Assembly: GCA_021737785.1 (NCBI GenBank) | Contig: JAIPDI010000025.1 | Location: forward strand, 20,385-84,384 | DNA from: Deltaproteobacteria bacterium | GTDB taxonomy: Bacteria > Desulfobacterota > DSM-4660 > Desulfatiglandales > Desulfatiglandaceae | Reading direction: 5' to 3' | Length of the DNA stretch: 64,000 nt | Shown here: positions 1 to 9,160 of the stretch, piece after piece | Numbering within the stretch: the stretch's first letter is position 1 | Layout of the letters: each line of letters opens with the position of its first letter | The notes under the pieces: generated by a model | What the model was told of the DNA's origin: nothing | What the model saw: the letters and a program-made list of their open reading frames with translations, nothing else | Database searches by the model: none | Position numbers and translations under genes: made by a program

Positions 1-336
1 GTCCTGTCTGAGGAGGGGAGTCGGCTTTCAGGGTATGTGTGCTATGGCCCCATCCCTTGTACAATCGGGTCTTATGATCTGTATTGGATTGCTGTGGATC
101 CCACGTTCCAGGGAAAAGGCCTTGGTAGATCTCTTCTCCATGAGGCCGAGCGTCTCATCCGGGAGATGGGCGGGACCCGAATATATGTGGAAACCTCCTC
201 CCGGGGCCAGTATGTCAGCACCCGTATCTTCTATGAGCGTTGCGGGTACATGCTCGCATCTGTGCTCGATGACTTCTACGGCCCCGACGACAGCAAGGCA
301 ATCTTCCTCAAGGTACTGACGTCTTCCACAGGGTAA
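1..336 (+). CDS. GNAT family N-acetyltransferase, 5' end missing
   Basis: The reading frame is open from the first base, so the gene starts outside the window; 111 C-terminal residues are visible. They contain the acetyl-CoA binding motif of the GNAT fold (VDPTFQGKGLGRSLL, the Q-x-x-G-x-G loop), and further on the FYERCGY segment that typically forms the last part of the fold. The substrate cannot be told from the sequence. The stop is TAA at 334-336 and no gene follows closely on the same strand. Family assignment is firm; function within the family is unknown. Confidence 0.85.
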   Translation, partial: VLSEEGSRLSGYVCYGPIPCTIGSYDLYWIAVDPTFQGKGLGRSLLHEAERLIREMGGTRIYVETSSRGQYVSTRIFYERCGYMLASVLDDFYGPDDSKAIFLKVLTSSTG

Positions 337-792
337 CCCGCGGCCTAATCCCCGACAGAACACAGTCCTCTTCTCCATCTTGACCGTGATTTCTATCCCA
401 TCGTCCGTCACCCTCGGCATATCCTCGCAACAAACGATGATCCTCCGTCGAATGGCTCTGCCGCGACCTCTCTCTTCAGGTAATTTGCCACAGAGGCATT
501 CAGGAATCGATGCGGCTGGTCGGCAAGATATATGACAGGAAGCTATCCATGATTCAGAAGCCTGTTCAGATCGAAGTCAGGGGCCAGCTCCGCGGCGTTG
601 AAGCCGAACAATTCATAACGGACGTGCAGGAAAGGGACACCCTTTATACCTGTATATTCACCAGATCTATCACTCTCTGGAGATCGACCCCTTAAGCTGC
701 CAGAGCGGGTTTCCTTTCCATGGCACGATAAAAGTCATTCATTCACCGGCACTGTGGGAAGCCGGAGATTGGAGACGATAAGACACTCGCGT
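337..792. other. gene-poor stretch between acetyltransferase and nucleotidyltransferase
   Basis: No convincing gene. A 61-codon frame on the plus strand at 510-695 has no recognisable domain and no good ribosome binding site, and could be a remnant. No tRNA, repeat array or strong terminator seen. Confidence 0.4.
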
Positions 793-1344
793 TCAAGAGG
801 CATTTTTCAGAACACTCTCAAAACGATCAACAAAAGACTCACCTGTGGCCTCTGCCAGGTCATTCAGCCAGCGACGGATGTAAGGGGTGTCCATTTCGGG
901 GTTTTTGATCAGGATGGATTTGACATCTTCCATATCACGGGGCCTTCCGGCAAAGATTTTATGTATTACAAGATCCTCAGCCGATGCGAACTTTACGTCG
1001 ACGCCTTCCATGTTCACCAGGCGTACCATTTCCATGGCTTGACGCTCATAGGGAGAAAAAGAAAAGATGAAATCAACACGGATGTGGCTTTTGGGATCTT
1101 GACAGGGAAGGACCATGGTTCGAAGAGTAAAATCGGTAGGGTCTACGAGAGGTTTTAATCCAACTGATCCAACGGCATCCAACATCTGATCAATTTTGTC
1201 GGTTCCAATCCCAACGGTCACATCGATGTCTCGAGTCATGCGGGGCTCTCCGTGGAGGAGAACAGCCTGCCCTCCAATGACCATATAGGGGATGCGTTTT
1301 CGATCCAGCACCAGGGCGATTGTTCTAAGAAGTTTTGTGAACAT
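793..1344 (-). CDS. AbiEii-like nucleotidyltransferase
   Basis: Protein of about 183 residues with the nucleotidyltransferase signature near its N-terminus: IGGQAVLLHGEPRMTRDIDV, i.e. the G-G motif followed by D-x-D metal-binding aspartates. The later segment SAEDLVIHKIFAGRPRDMEDV is typical of AbiEii/DUF6036-type proteins, in which the K-x-x-x-x-R-x-K/R-D region lies in the C-terminal part. The ATG at 1344 is preferred because relatives begin with a similar MFT.LL segment; a TTG at 1377 with a purine-rich leader is an alternative. It overlaps the end of the small upstream gene, as toxin-antitoxin pairs often do. Toxin activity is inferred from the family only. Confidence 0.7.
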   Translation of the reverse strand: MFTKLLRTIALVLDRKRIPYMVIGGQAVLLHGEPRMTRDIDVTVGIGTDKIDQMLDAVGSVGLKPLVDPTDFTLRTMVLPCQDPKSHIRVDFIFSFSPYERQAMEMVRLVNMEGVDVKFASAEDLVIHKIFAGRPRDMEDVKSILIKNPEMDTPYIRRWLNDLAEATGESFVDRFESVLKNAS

Positions 1345-1588
1345 TGAGTACACGCGCAAGTCTGATATCGTTTTCAATCCCTTCCAGCGGATCTTTCAGC
1401 GGTAACGCCCCCATTGCAATGGCCTCGCGATAAAGCCCTTCAAAGAGAGCGAGATTCTCGAAATAGTCGGGGGTGGAAGACCGAATCAGAACTTTGTTCA
1501 GCTCTTCAATCAAATGGATATTCTGAATCATGCGCTGCACGAACTTTCTTTTGATAAGAGGTTTGGAAAGGGGGCCATTAGCCGTCAC
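1325..1588 (-). CDS. small protein paired with the nucleotidyltransferase
   Basis: An 87-residue protein, mostly helical in character, with no domain I can name. It starts at a GTG at 1588 preceded by AGGAGG with a very short spacer; an internal ATG at 1531 is an alternative. Its stop codon lies inside the nucleotidyltransferase gene, so the two are translationally coupled. By position it may be the partner or antitoxin of the nucleotidyltransferase, but this rests on arrangement only. Confidence 0.5.
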   Translation of the reverse strand: MTANGPLSKPLIKRKFVQRMIQNIHLIEELNKVLIRSSTPDYFENLALFEGLYREAIAMGALPLKDPLEGIENDIRLARVLNVHKTS

Positions 1589-1907
1589 GCCCTCCTATTC
1601 TCTCACGCATGGATCGGATAATTCGAGCGTGGTGGATTACACTCAGCTTAAGAATATCCTATTGATTTGTCAATTAATATTCCTTTCTTTAAACCGCATC
1701 CTATTCAAATTTCCTGGCGGCGAAATGTAGAACCAGAAAAGCCACTCCGTCACGAGGTCTTTTTTGCTTCTGCATCTGATTTCTACGGCAGCACCGGTCC
1801 TTCCATGCTGCTTCGGTTGGGAGATGGCGCTCCGGTCGGAAAGTAGACCAGGATTGCCGGCAAGCGGTATTTCGACGAATCTACCGGCATGAACGGTCTC
1901 CCGGTTG
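1589..1907. other. intergenic stretch, no gene seen
   Basis: About 320 bases with no supported gene. The part around 1650-1700 is AT-rich and could hold the promoter of the small gene/nucleotidyltransferase pair. The open frame at 1670-1948 on the minus strand has no recognisable content. Confidence 0.4.
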
Positions 1908-4900
1908 TCATCCACGGCTGAAACTGGAATAGACAGAAATCTTGTCAAAGAGTGCTGCCTTTTTCAGCGGCTTGGACAGATAATCGGTGCACCCTGCATT
2001 CAGGCATTTCTGACGGTCATCCGCCAGGGCATGGGCGGTGAGGGCGATGATCGGAGTGGCGTCTTTGTTGGTTTCCTTTTCCCACTTCCGGATCTCACGG
2101 GTCGCGGTATAGCCGTCCATGACCGGCATACGCATGTCCATGAGCACAAGGTCATAGTCTCCGGATACGAATTTATCCACGGCGATTTCCCCGTTTTCGG
2201 CGACTTCAATGGTGTGCGGACTCTTTTTTAAGAAGGCCTTGACCACGATCTGGTTCTCTTTTGCATCTTCCACCAGGAGGATATGGAGAGGACGGATCGT
2301 TTCTTCCGTTTCTCCCTTTGTGTCCGGGGCTTCCTCCTGAGGGGGCGCCTCTGCCTTTCCAAGTGCTGTTTGAATCGCCTCTTTCAACTCCTGGCGCTTG
2401 ACCGGTTTAACCAGATAGATCGAAATGCCGATCTCCCTGGCCCTTGAGATATCCCGGCTGCTCTCTTCCGAGGTAATCAGCAGCAAGGTTTGTTTCATAT
2501 GATCGAAGCGCTCCTTGATCTTCCGCGCGGTTTCAAACCCGTCCATTCCAGGCATTCTGCTGTCTAACAGGATCAAGGGGAACGGTTGATGGGTCCTTTC
2601 GGCCTCCGCAATGATCTCCAGGCACTCCGAACCGCTTTTGGCCTCACTGACCTCCAACCCCCAGGAGGTCAGTGTTTCATTGAGAATGAGGCGATTGGTG
2701 GCATTGTCATCAACCACCAGGGCCCGAACCCCTTTAATATCCGAAGGAACCGGCATCTTTGTTGCCGCGGGCTTGGGATCGACCTGGAACCACGCGGTGA
2801 AAGAGAAGGTGCTTCCCTCACCCGGGCGACTCTCTACCCGGATATCCCCGCCCATCAACCTGGCCAGACGCCGGGAAATGGCCAGGCCCAGACCCGTACC
2901 CCCATACTCCCGTGTGGTGGAGGTATCGGCCTGGCTGAAGGTCTCGAAGATTATGTCCTGCTTATCCTTTGGGATGCCGATCCCGGTATCCCGAACCGAG
3001 AATTCGAGCGACACTGTGCCCTCACGCTCCTCAGCCGTCCTTACTTCCAGGACGATCTCGCCCTTGTGGGTGAACTTCACCGCATTTCCGATTAGATTCA
3101 CCAGGACCTGCCGTAACCTGATAGGGTCTCCCACAAGGTGCACCGGTGTGTCGGGCAGCACATGACAGAGGAGTTCCAGTCCCTTCTCGTGGGCCCTCAG
3201 TGCCATGAGTTCACCGATCCGCTCAACCACGGCCAGGAGATCAAAACCGGTTTCCTCCAACCCAATCTGTCCGGCCTCCACCTTGGAGAGATCCAGAATA
3301 TCATTGATCAGGTCCAGAAGTCCTTCTCCGGCATTGCTCAGGATATGGACATATTTTTTCTGTTCAGGGGTCAGAGAAGATTCCCGGAGGAGATCGGCCA
3401 TGCCCAGGATGGCATTCATCGGCGTCCGGATCTCATGGCTCATGATGGCCAAAAACTCACTCTTGGACTGGTTTGCGCGGGCCGCCAGTTCCTTTTCCTG
3501 TCTGAAGGTACGGATGCGGTCCCCGAGGGCCAGGGAGAGCAAAACGGCCTCCAGAGAGATCGAGGTCTCAAATATTTCAAAAGACAACTGGAAGTAGGGG
3601 AGTACCCCCTCCAAGATGAGGGCGTAATAAACGCCTGAAATACATGCGATAATTTCAGCCAGCAAAAAAAACCTCGCCGGTTTGAAACCCCGCTTCCAGC
3701 ATGCCAGGCCGATCCAGACAAAAATAAAGGATGAGATAAAAATCAATAGTGAAAGGCATTGACTTAAGACCCGGATATCACCAAACAGGCTCGACACCAC
3801 AAGTATCAGGCATAAGGCCAAAAAGATGACCAGCACCTTGTCGCCCAGGGGGTAGTTTTGTTTTGTGGCCAGGAATGATCGGGTAAACATCACCAGGAAG
3901 ACGAAAAATGTCCCCCCAAAGAAGAGGACCACGCGCCCATGTCGCATAAATTCGTGGGGGCCGATGCCCCCTAAGAAAGTGGTGTCAATATGACCATACA
4001 CATAGACGGCGAAAGACAGCAGGTAAAGGACATACCAGAGGTAGCTTCTGCTCCGAAGGCTGATAAAGAGAAACAGGTTGAATGCTGCCATGGAAAAGAT
4101 GACGCCATAGTTGATGCTTTTCCATGTCTTTTTCACAATGGATACGTCAAGATAGGCGGCATCTTGATAGATATTGAGGGGCAACAGGATATCTGATGCG
4201 CCTTGTAATCGCAGATAGCAGGTGACGGGTTTTTCAAGATCGTTCGGGAGATGAAAAAAGGGGAGTTTCCGATGGGATCGGCCGGGGAAGGCGCCTGCGG
4301 AGGTTCCAACCTCCTCCATGATCCACCCCTCTGATGCGCCGCCCGTATCCCTGGCGGACCTGGGGATATAGAATTGTGTAAACAAAGGAAACGGCCAGTC
4401 CACGTCAAGAAGCCATTTTTGTGGGGTCGGGCTGTCTCCTGGGCCTGGCTCGGCCTTGACTGTGAAACGGAGCCAGAATGCAGAAGCGCTCATGCCCAGG
4501 TTCGGGGTCTGTGAGTCCACAAGTTTGAATTGGTCCGACAAGGGGGGAGTCGTCACATCATCGATGGTCCATTTTCTCTCTTTGTCCTCTAGGATTTCTG
4601 CGTAGGGCGACAGGTCATAGTGATCCTGACCGGGCTGGAGCTGAAGCGTTGGAACATCTCCTGCCGTGCAGACAGGGGCCATGAACAGGCACAGGATCAG
4701 GATTATCGTGAGCTGACGGATAACCCCGCCCTTGGCCGCCTTTTCCAGCTTTTCGGGCGGTATCGCGCCCAAGTCCTTGATGTCCTCGACGACATTCACC
4801 ACATCGGCGGTGTATTCTGCCTTGTCAAGTCCTTTTATGATCGCCTCATCGGAGGGATATGAACGGATCAGGATGTCCAGAACCTCATGTTCCGTGGCGA

Positions 4901-5276
4901 TGACCACATGGACACGATAGCCGCAAACAAAGGTCACCTCATCCATGGCCTCGTAGTCAATGGGGTTGCTCATGGCCACGGCAACCTCCCGGCCCCTGAT
5001 GGACAGGGGTATCAAGCGCCTTTTGAAACAGAGCTTTGCAGGGAGGAGTCGCAGTATCTTGGGGTCCACTTTGACATTCTTGAGGCTGATCATCCGGATG
5101 CCCAACTGTTTGGACAGGGTGCGGCAGATGTCCATCTCGGAGACCCACCCCATTTCAACGAAAACCTTCCCGATGCGTTTCCCTGTCTGGCCGGATATTT
5201 TCAGGGCCTCCTGGACCTGCTCTTCGCTCAGAACGCCGGCTTCCTGAAGGATCTCGCCAAGTTTTTTGCGTTTCAT
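1908..5276 (-). CDS. MshEN-7TMR-DISM hybrid sensor histidine kinase with two receiver domains
   Basis: A 1122-residue multidomain kinase. Residues about 5-145 match the MshEN/T2SSE N-terminal domain, with its two repeats visible ([16 protein letters not shown] and [14 protein letters not shown]); in other proteins this domain binds c-di-GMP. A hydrophobic stretch at 186-205 ending in a signal-peptidase-like CTAG follows, then a periplasmic 7TMR-DISM extracellular domain (about 215-375), seven membrane helices (about 385-585), HisKA with the phospho-acceptor in MSHEIRTP (His614), and HATPase ([18 protein letters not shown]). Two receivers follow, with acceptor aspartates in [11 protein letters not shown] and [11 protein letters not shown]. 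The start has AAGGA 8 bases upstream. The HPt gene and pseudokinase gene lie directly upstream on the same strand, so this kinase probably uses the separate HPt protein for phosphorelay. Confidence 0.9.
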   Translation of the reverse strand: MKRKKLGEILQEAGVLSEEQVQEALKISGQTGKRIGKVFVEMGWVSEMDICRTLSKQLGIRMISLKNVKVDPKILRLLPAKLCFKRRLIPLSIRGREVAVAMSNPIDYEAMDEVTFVCGYRVHVVIATEHEVLDILIRSYPSDEAIIKGLDKAEYTADVVNVVEDIKDLGAIPPEKLEKAAKGGVIRQLTIILILCLFMAPVCTAGDVPTLQLQPGQDHYDLSPYAEILEDKERKWTIDDVTTPPLSDQFKLVDSQTPNLGMSASAFWLRFTVKAEPGPGDSPTPQKWLLDVDWPFPLFTQFYIPRSARDTGGASEGWIMEEVGTSAGAFPGRSHRKLPFFHLPNDLEKPVTCYLRLQGASDILLPLNIYQDAAYLDVSIVKKTWKSINYGVIFSMAAFNLFLFISLRSRSYLWYVLYLLSFAVYVYGHIDTTFLGGIGPHEFMRHGRVVLFFGGTFFVFLVMFTRSFLATKQNYPLGDKVLVIFLALCLILVVSSLFGDIRVLSQCLSLLIFISSFIFVWIGLACWKRGFKPARFFLLAEIIACISGVYYALILEGVLPYFQLSFEIFETSISLEAVLLSLALGDRIRTFRQEKELAARANQSKSEFLAIMSHEIRTPMNAILGMADLLRESSLTPEQKKYVHILSNAGEGLLDLINDILDLSKVEAGQIGLEETGFDLLAVVERIGELMALRAHEKGLELLCHVLPDTPVHLVGDPIRLRQVLVNLIGNAVKFTHKGEIVLEVRTAEEREGTVSLEFSVRDTGIGIPKDKQDIIFETFSQADTSTTREYGGTGLGLAISRRLARLMGGDIRVESRPGEGSTFSFTAWFQVDPKPAATKMPVPSDIKGVRALVVDDNATNRLILNETLTSWGLEVSEAKSGSECLEIIAEAERTHQPFPLILLDSRMPGMDGFETARKIKERFDHMKQTLLLITSEESSRDISRAREIGISIYLVKPVKRQELKEAIQTALGKAEAPPQEEAPDTKGETEETIRPLHILLVEDAKENQIVVKAFLKKSPHTIEVAENGEIAVDKFVSGDYDLVLMDMRMPVMDGYTATREIRKWEKETNKDATPIIALTAHALADDRQKCLNAGCTDYLSKPLKKAALFDKISVYSSFSRG

Positions 5277-5307
5277 GATGTGTCCTTGTGGGAGCTTAAA
5301 GGTGAAA

Positions 5308-5365
5308 GCTCAAAGCTGAAAGCTCAAAGGATCGTTCAACCCGCTTTCAGCTTTCAGCTTTGAGC
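5308..5365. repeat. perfect 16-bp inverted repeat between HPt and kinase genes
   Basis: GCTCAAAGCTGAAAGC at 5308-5323 is exactly reverse-complementary to 5350-5365, leaving a 26-base loop. Further copies of CTTTCAGCTTT and CTTTCGGCTT flank it. It may act as a stem-loop that attenuates or stabilises the operon transcript, or be a dispersed intergenic repeat. There is no U-tract. Confidence 0.65.
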
Positions 5366-5405
5366 TGAGGGACGAAATTGGGCGGGTACGTCCCGCCTTC
5401 CCCTT

Positions 5406-5723
5406 TCAGCTTTCGGCTTCTTCGTAGACGACCTCTACTCGGTCGATATATTCGGAAAGGTTCTGGACCTGGTTTTTGATATCACCCGTATTCAGTTCCT
5501 TTGCCGCCATTTCAATGGATTTTCCTATCTCCGAAACCGCGTCAAACCCAAAGGTTTCCCCGCTTCCCTTCATGCGGTGGCCCGCATCCCGAATGGTTTC
5601 GAAATCGTCTTTTTCAAGGGCCGCACCAATGGCTTCTATATATTCCCGTACCTGCCCCATATACCAGGGAATGTCATCGGCCAGGTCCGGGTCCGCATGC
5701 ACGACGATCCGTTCTGTTTCCAT
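5406..5723 (-). CDS. HPt domain phosphotransfer protein
   Basis: A single-domain HPt protein of about 105 residues. The phosphorylated histidine lies in AGHRMKGSGETFGFD (H-x-K-G-S consensus), followed by the usual helix with E-I-G-K-S-I-E. It probably shuttles phosphate between the hybrid kinase encoded 130 bases downstream, which has receivers but no HPt of its own, and an unknown output regulator. The ATG at 5723 has AGGAGG at a good 8-base distance; the ATG at 5729 lies too close to the same site. Confidence 0.85.
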   Translation of the reverse strand: METERIVVHADPDLADDIPWYMGQVREYIEAIGAALEKDDFETIRDAGHRMKGSGETFGFDAVSEIGKSIEMAAKELNTGDIKNQVQNLSEYIDRVEVVYEEAES

Positions 5724-5745
5724 AGCCATCTCCTCCTATCTGTTT

Positions 5746-6330
5746 TCAGGGTTCCAGGCCCTGATGCATGCGGCCTGTCTGCTCTGGAGAGATGTACGCC
5801 AAGGCCCCTTCCAGGGAATGCGGGTTTTCCGAGGCGACGGTTTCAATGGATTCGAAGGTGGAAATTCTGAAGCCGATGATTTTGACCCGGTCTGATTCCG
5901 GATGATGGAGGATATGGGATGGGTTGATGTTCTTATGGATGATGCCTGCGGCATGGATGACCCCGAGGTGTTCTGAAATTATGGAAGCCATCTGCAGAAA
6001 AACATTGGGGTCTGCATATGTGCCGGATCCCTTCAGCCGGTACAGAGAGCGGCCGCCAAAGTCCTCCAGTACCAGTACATGGCGGTTTCTCAGGGCCAGA
6101 TCTCCATGCAGTTTAATGATGCCGGGGACATCGGACTGATTCAAAATGGAGAGGATGTTATATTCCTGTTTATACCGGGTCATCTCCGCAATGGAAGGAT
6201 AAGCGTTCCTCATTGCCATGAGGACCACCGGAAGATCGTCCTTGATCCGACGAGCGCCGAGGATCAGGGACGTGTGGCTTTCACATAGGGTTTCCTTTGG
6301 CTGATATCCGGGAATTGACATCATGGCCAT
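5746..6330 (-). CDS. truncated serine/threonine pseudokinase (N-terminal part of a trifunctional kinase/ATPase/sensor type)
   Basis: 194 residues that follow the N-terminal kinase domain of the very large Ser/Thr kinase-AAA ATPase-GAF-histidine kinase family (YKQEYNIL, LEDFGG, AYISPEQTGRM), but the protein stops right after the SPEQTGRM segment. The catalytic residues appear lost: the beta3 lysine position reads VVLMAM, the catalytic-loop aspartate position reads IIHKNINPSH, and the DFG position reads IIGFRI. The rest of the roughly 1800-residue family architecture is absent. It is followed by the HPt gene after 22 bases. It could be a decayed gene or a retained binding or scaffold protein for the phosphorelay. 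Confidence 0.7.
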   Translation of the reverse strand: MAMMSIPGYQPKETLCESHTSLILGARRIKDDLPVVLMAMRNAYPSIAEMTRYKQEYNILSILNQSDVPGIIKLHGDLALRNRHVLVLEDFGGRSLYRLKGSGTYADPNVFLQMASIISEHLGVIHAAGIIHKNINPSHILHHPESDRVKIIGFRISTFESIETVASENPHSLEGALAYISPEQTGRMHQGLEP

Positions 6331-6617
6331 CGACTTCCACAGGTTTTTGAGATATTCCAGGATGCTGCATCTGCGGTACTCTTAGATAAGAAAGAGAGGT
6401 TTGTCAAGGAAGTTGTCGCCGTTCGCCACGAGCATCACCGAAGATCAGAAGTCGGCTTTCGGAGCCGCGCGCGCCCGGAAAATTTCTGGGAGTTGCACCA
6501 ATACCTTTTTGGTTGCGGCTGTTAGACCGCCTTGGGAAGAGAGGGGTATAGAACTCAATCTAGCGAGTGCTCTGCAACTACGAAAAAATTGATATCCGTT
6601 TGATAATGCTCTTCAAA

Positions 6618-7748
6618 TTAGCTGCATGGGAGGGATATTAAGAAGGTGGTGCCTTCCGCCTCTGTGGAGGTGAAAGACACATGCCCGTTCAGATATCGTT
6701 CGGTGAGAAGCTTAATGCTGTAGGTTCCGAGGCCTCTTCCCTTTCCTTTGGTAGAGAAGGATCGTTGAAAGACCTGGAGCTGGCTGTCCCTGGGCATGAA
6801 GCCCGGATTGTGAACCCATATTTCAACACGGTTTTCTCTCCGTCTGGCGCCAAGAGTCACGGTTTCTCCGGCGGCAGAGGCCTCCAGGGCGTTTTTCATC
6901 ATATTGCCCAAGACGCGTCTTAGAATAGTTAAATCAGCTGTGAAATCAAATGGTTGTGCTTCAACATGAATGGCCGTACGCCGGCCCTTCGATACCATAT
7001 GGTTCTCATATAGACCGGCGACCTCCTCCAGGAGAACATCGGCCCGAACCGTCTCCGGATCAACTGTGAGTTCGCCGGTTTCCGCTGCGCTGAGCGCCTT
7101 CTGGGCTTGTATTTCTTCAATGAGACTATGGGCCCCGATGCGGATGATGTCAATGAGTTCACCGGCCTTCCGGGGATCGGCCTCCTCTTTCAGAAGTTCT
7201 GCCAGACCCTGGACCCCGCCGGCAGTATTGAGGACATCGTGAAAAAAGATCCGCTCAAGGGCCCGGCGCCGCTTCTCATGGGTGATGTCTTCAAGGGCAA
7301 AGGATATAAATTCATTTCCATCTGTCCATGGGCAGGCAAAAGCCCTCAGATCCAGCGCTTCTCCGTTTCGGGTGGTGATCCGGCACTCCTGCATATTTGT
7401 TTTCCCGCCGATGGCGGCAACAATGGCCCGGGCCGCCCCGCACGTCCTGCAGAATTCGGTTGTGCCGCATCCTCCCGCTATCTCATCCAGATGGACGCAG
7501 TTAAGTGCTTCCCCGGGCCGGAGCCCGTATAAGGCCTGGGGGTGTTTTTTTCCGGCGAGATCCGCCAGGGCCTGGTTTGCAAAGACGATCTGGCGATGGG
7601 TGTTGAGCACCACGAAAATGGTGGGGAGTGCGTCGGCAAATTGTCTGAGATAGGATAGGTTGGAAAAGAACGCCGATTGGATCTGGATCTCCTCCGGGGG
7701 CAGCCTTTCTGCGGGTGCGAACCGGGTCGGGAGGGCGGATGGTTCCAT
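6618..7748 (-). CDS. PAS sensor histidine kinase with cysteine cluster
   Basis: A cytosolic kinase of 376 residues without membrane segments. The PAS domain (about 35-155) contains CVHLDEIAGGCGTTEFC followed by RTCGA, four cysteines in the pattern C-x10-C-x5-C-x2-C that could bind a metal or Fe-S cluster or sense redox state. The H-box is FFHDVLNTAGG, the dimerisation type seen in PAS kinases of deltaproteobacteria. The ATPase domain has NMMKNALEAS and GRGLGTYSIK. It starts at an ATG 5 bases after GAGGAG. No receiver is fused and no response regulator gene is adjacent, so its partner is elsewhere. Confidence 0.88.
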   Translation of the reverse strand: MEPSALPTRFAPAERLPPEEIQIQSAFFSNLSYLRQFADALPTIFVVLNTHRQIVFANQALADLAGKKHPQALYGLRPGEALNCVHLDEIAGGCGTTEFCRTCGAARAIVAAIGGKTNMQECRITTRNGEALDLRAFACPWTDGNEFISFALEDITHEKRRRALERIFFHDVLNTAGGVQGLAELLKEEADPRKAGELIDIIRIGAHSLIEEIQAQKALSAAETGELTVDPETVRADVLLEEVAGLYENHMVSKGRRTAIHVEAQPFDFTADLTILRRVLGNMMKNALEASAAGETVTLGARRRENRVEIWVHNPGFMPRDSQLQVFQRSFSTKGKGRGLGTYSIKLLTERYLNGHVSFTSTEAEGTTFLISLPCS

Positions 7749-7829
7749 TTTTGTCTCCTCGGATATAGGGGGCCCTGACCTGAGGTGAAAAACGTGGGCT
7801 ATCAGCGATATGGAAGGGACTCGATGTCG

Positions 7830-8471
7830 CTATTCCAGGAATCCGGTGATATAGGGGTTTGTCTCCCTTTCCCGGGCGAGGGTCGAAACCGGCGCGTCGC
7901 CGTAATCGTGTCCCGGCCATACCCGCGTTTCAGGCGGCAGGGTTAAAAGTTTTTTGAGAGAATCCAAAAGAGTCTCGAAAGACCCGCCCTTCATATCGGT
8001 CCTGCCGACCGCCCCGACAAAAAGGGTGTCGCCTGTAAAGAGGTTTCCTTCTCCATAGAGGCAGATGGCGCCGGGGGTGTGACCGGGCGTATGAATGACC
8101 TTGAGACCGGTCTTCCCGATCCGGATGACATCCCCGTCGGTCACCAGTAAATGGGGCGCCGGCGAGGGTCATTTCCCCATGGCCATGCTGAATGCGCGGT
8201 TCAATCCCCTGAGGATCTCGCCGGCCTCCTCCCGGTGCATCACCAGGTCGGCCCCGGTTTTTGCCAAGACCGCCCGGTTGCCGCAGGTATGGTCCGCATG
8301 GCCATGGGTATTGACCACATATCGGATGGTGAGTCCCATGTCCCCGGCCTTTGAAACGATCTTACTTTCGGATCCGGCAGGATCGATGACCAGGCCTTCT
8401 TTCTCCTGTTCGCAGGCTACGATATAGGAAAAGACCGCCATAGGCCCGATCCGCATCTGTTCTACAATCAT
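7830..8471 (-). pseudogene. metallo-beta-lactamase fold hydrolase (glyoxalase II-like) interrupted by an in-frame UGA
   Basis: Codons on both sides of a TGA at 8169-8171 read in the same frame as one 213-residue hydrolase. The first part has the zinc motif THGHADH; the second keeps HTPGHTPG, TGDTLF and WPGHDYG, so all metal ligands are intact and nothing else is decayed. The UGA follows AFSMAMGK, before PSPAP, in the loop before the third zinc ligand; relatives do not usually have cysteine there as far as I recall. I find no clear SECIS hairpin behind it. A GTG at 8144 could restart translation. Either a recent nonsense mutation, recoding, or a sequencing error. GGAGA precedes the ATG. Confidence 0.75.
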
Positions 8472-8957
8472 GGATATCTCCGTTTAACTTTAACCGTATA
8501 GCCTGTTTTCATAGGAGGCGTCAAGGATGATGCCGTATCGAAACCAATGAAATCGTGAATCTTTCCTTTAATCCCTCGACCAAACCAACCCCCCGAGGCT
8601 GTTTCTGCTTTGGGGATCTCAAAGCTGCCTGTATGGCTCAGCCTATTGATATTAAGTTATTTGAGAGGATTTGATCCGTTGGTCTTGATAAATACCTGCC
8701 TCTGAGGAACGTATGCCGCTTAGGTTGGATGAGTCACTTGACGCCGCGAGAGATAAACGGACTTCCTGCCGGTGCTCCCTTTTTCGGTGCGTAACCCCTT
8801 TGTTCGTGCCGATAGCGCGATTCCGGCCTTTCCCTCCTCTGCATCTGGAATCTACATTGAATTCCTCGGCCGGCCCTCCCCCAAGCTTATTCCAATTTTA
8901 AAGATGGCAAAACTGGCCCTGAAAGGACTCCCTGTGATCACTTTCGAATTTCCAGGA
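8472..8957. other. intergenic stretch upstream of the parS sites
   Basis: Nearly 500 bases between the hydrolase and the par locus with no supported gene and no recognisable DnaA box cluster. Short open frames at 8713-8969 have no recognisable product. Confidence 0.4.
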
Positions 8958-8973
8958 TGTTTCACGTGAAACA
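8958..8973. other. parS: parS centromere site 1
   Basis: TGTTTCACGTGAAACA, a perfect match to the universal chromosomal parS palindrome to which ParB binds. It lies about 190 bases upstream of parA. Confidence 0.95.
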
Positions 8974-9017
8974 CCGGTATTCGGAATGAGTGTTCGAATT
9001 GGTGTTTTGCGATCCGA

Positions 9018-9033
9018 TGTTTCACGTGAAACA
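9018..9033. other. parS: parS centromere site 2
   Basis: A second perfect TGTTTCACGTGAAACA exactly 60 bases after the first, in the leader region of parA. Together the two sites mark the ParB loading zone and usually lie near the replication origin. Binding here could also repress parAB. Confidence 0.95.
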
Positions 9034-9160
9034 TGGTTTTGTCTTTTCAATCCGGAAGGATTGTGCTATCAATCCACTTGTCTTTGATTCACTTGTGCCC
9101 AGGGGCGGAAATTTCCCGGGGCGGGATCTAACATTCCTTAACAGGCGGTTACTTTCAGTC

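Noticed and set aside
8130..8171. UGA of the hydrolase gene as selenocysteine codon
   Set aside because: No hairpin with a GG loop at the right distance could be drawn, and the position is not a usual cysteine. Kept only as an open question in the findings.
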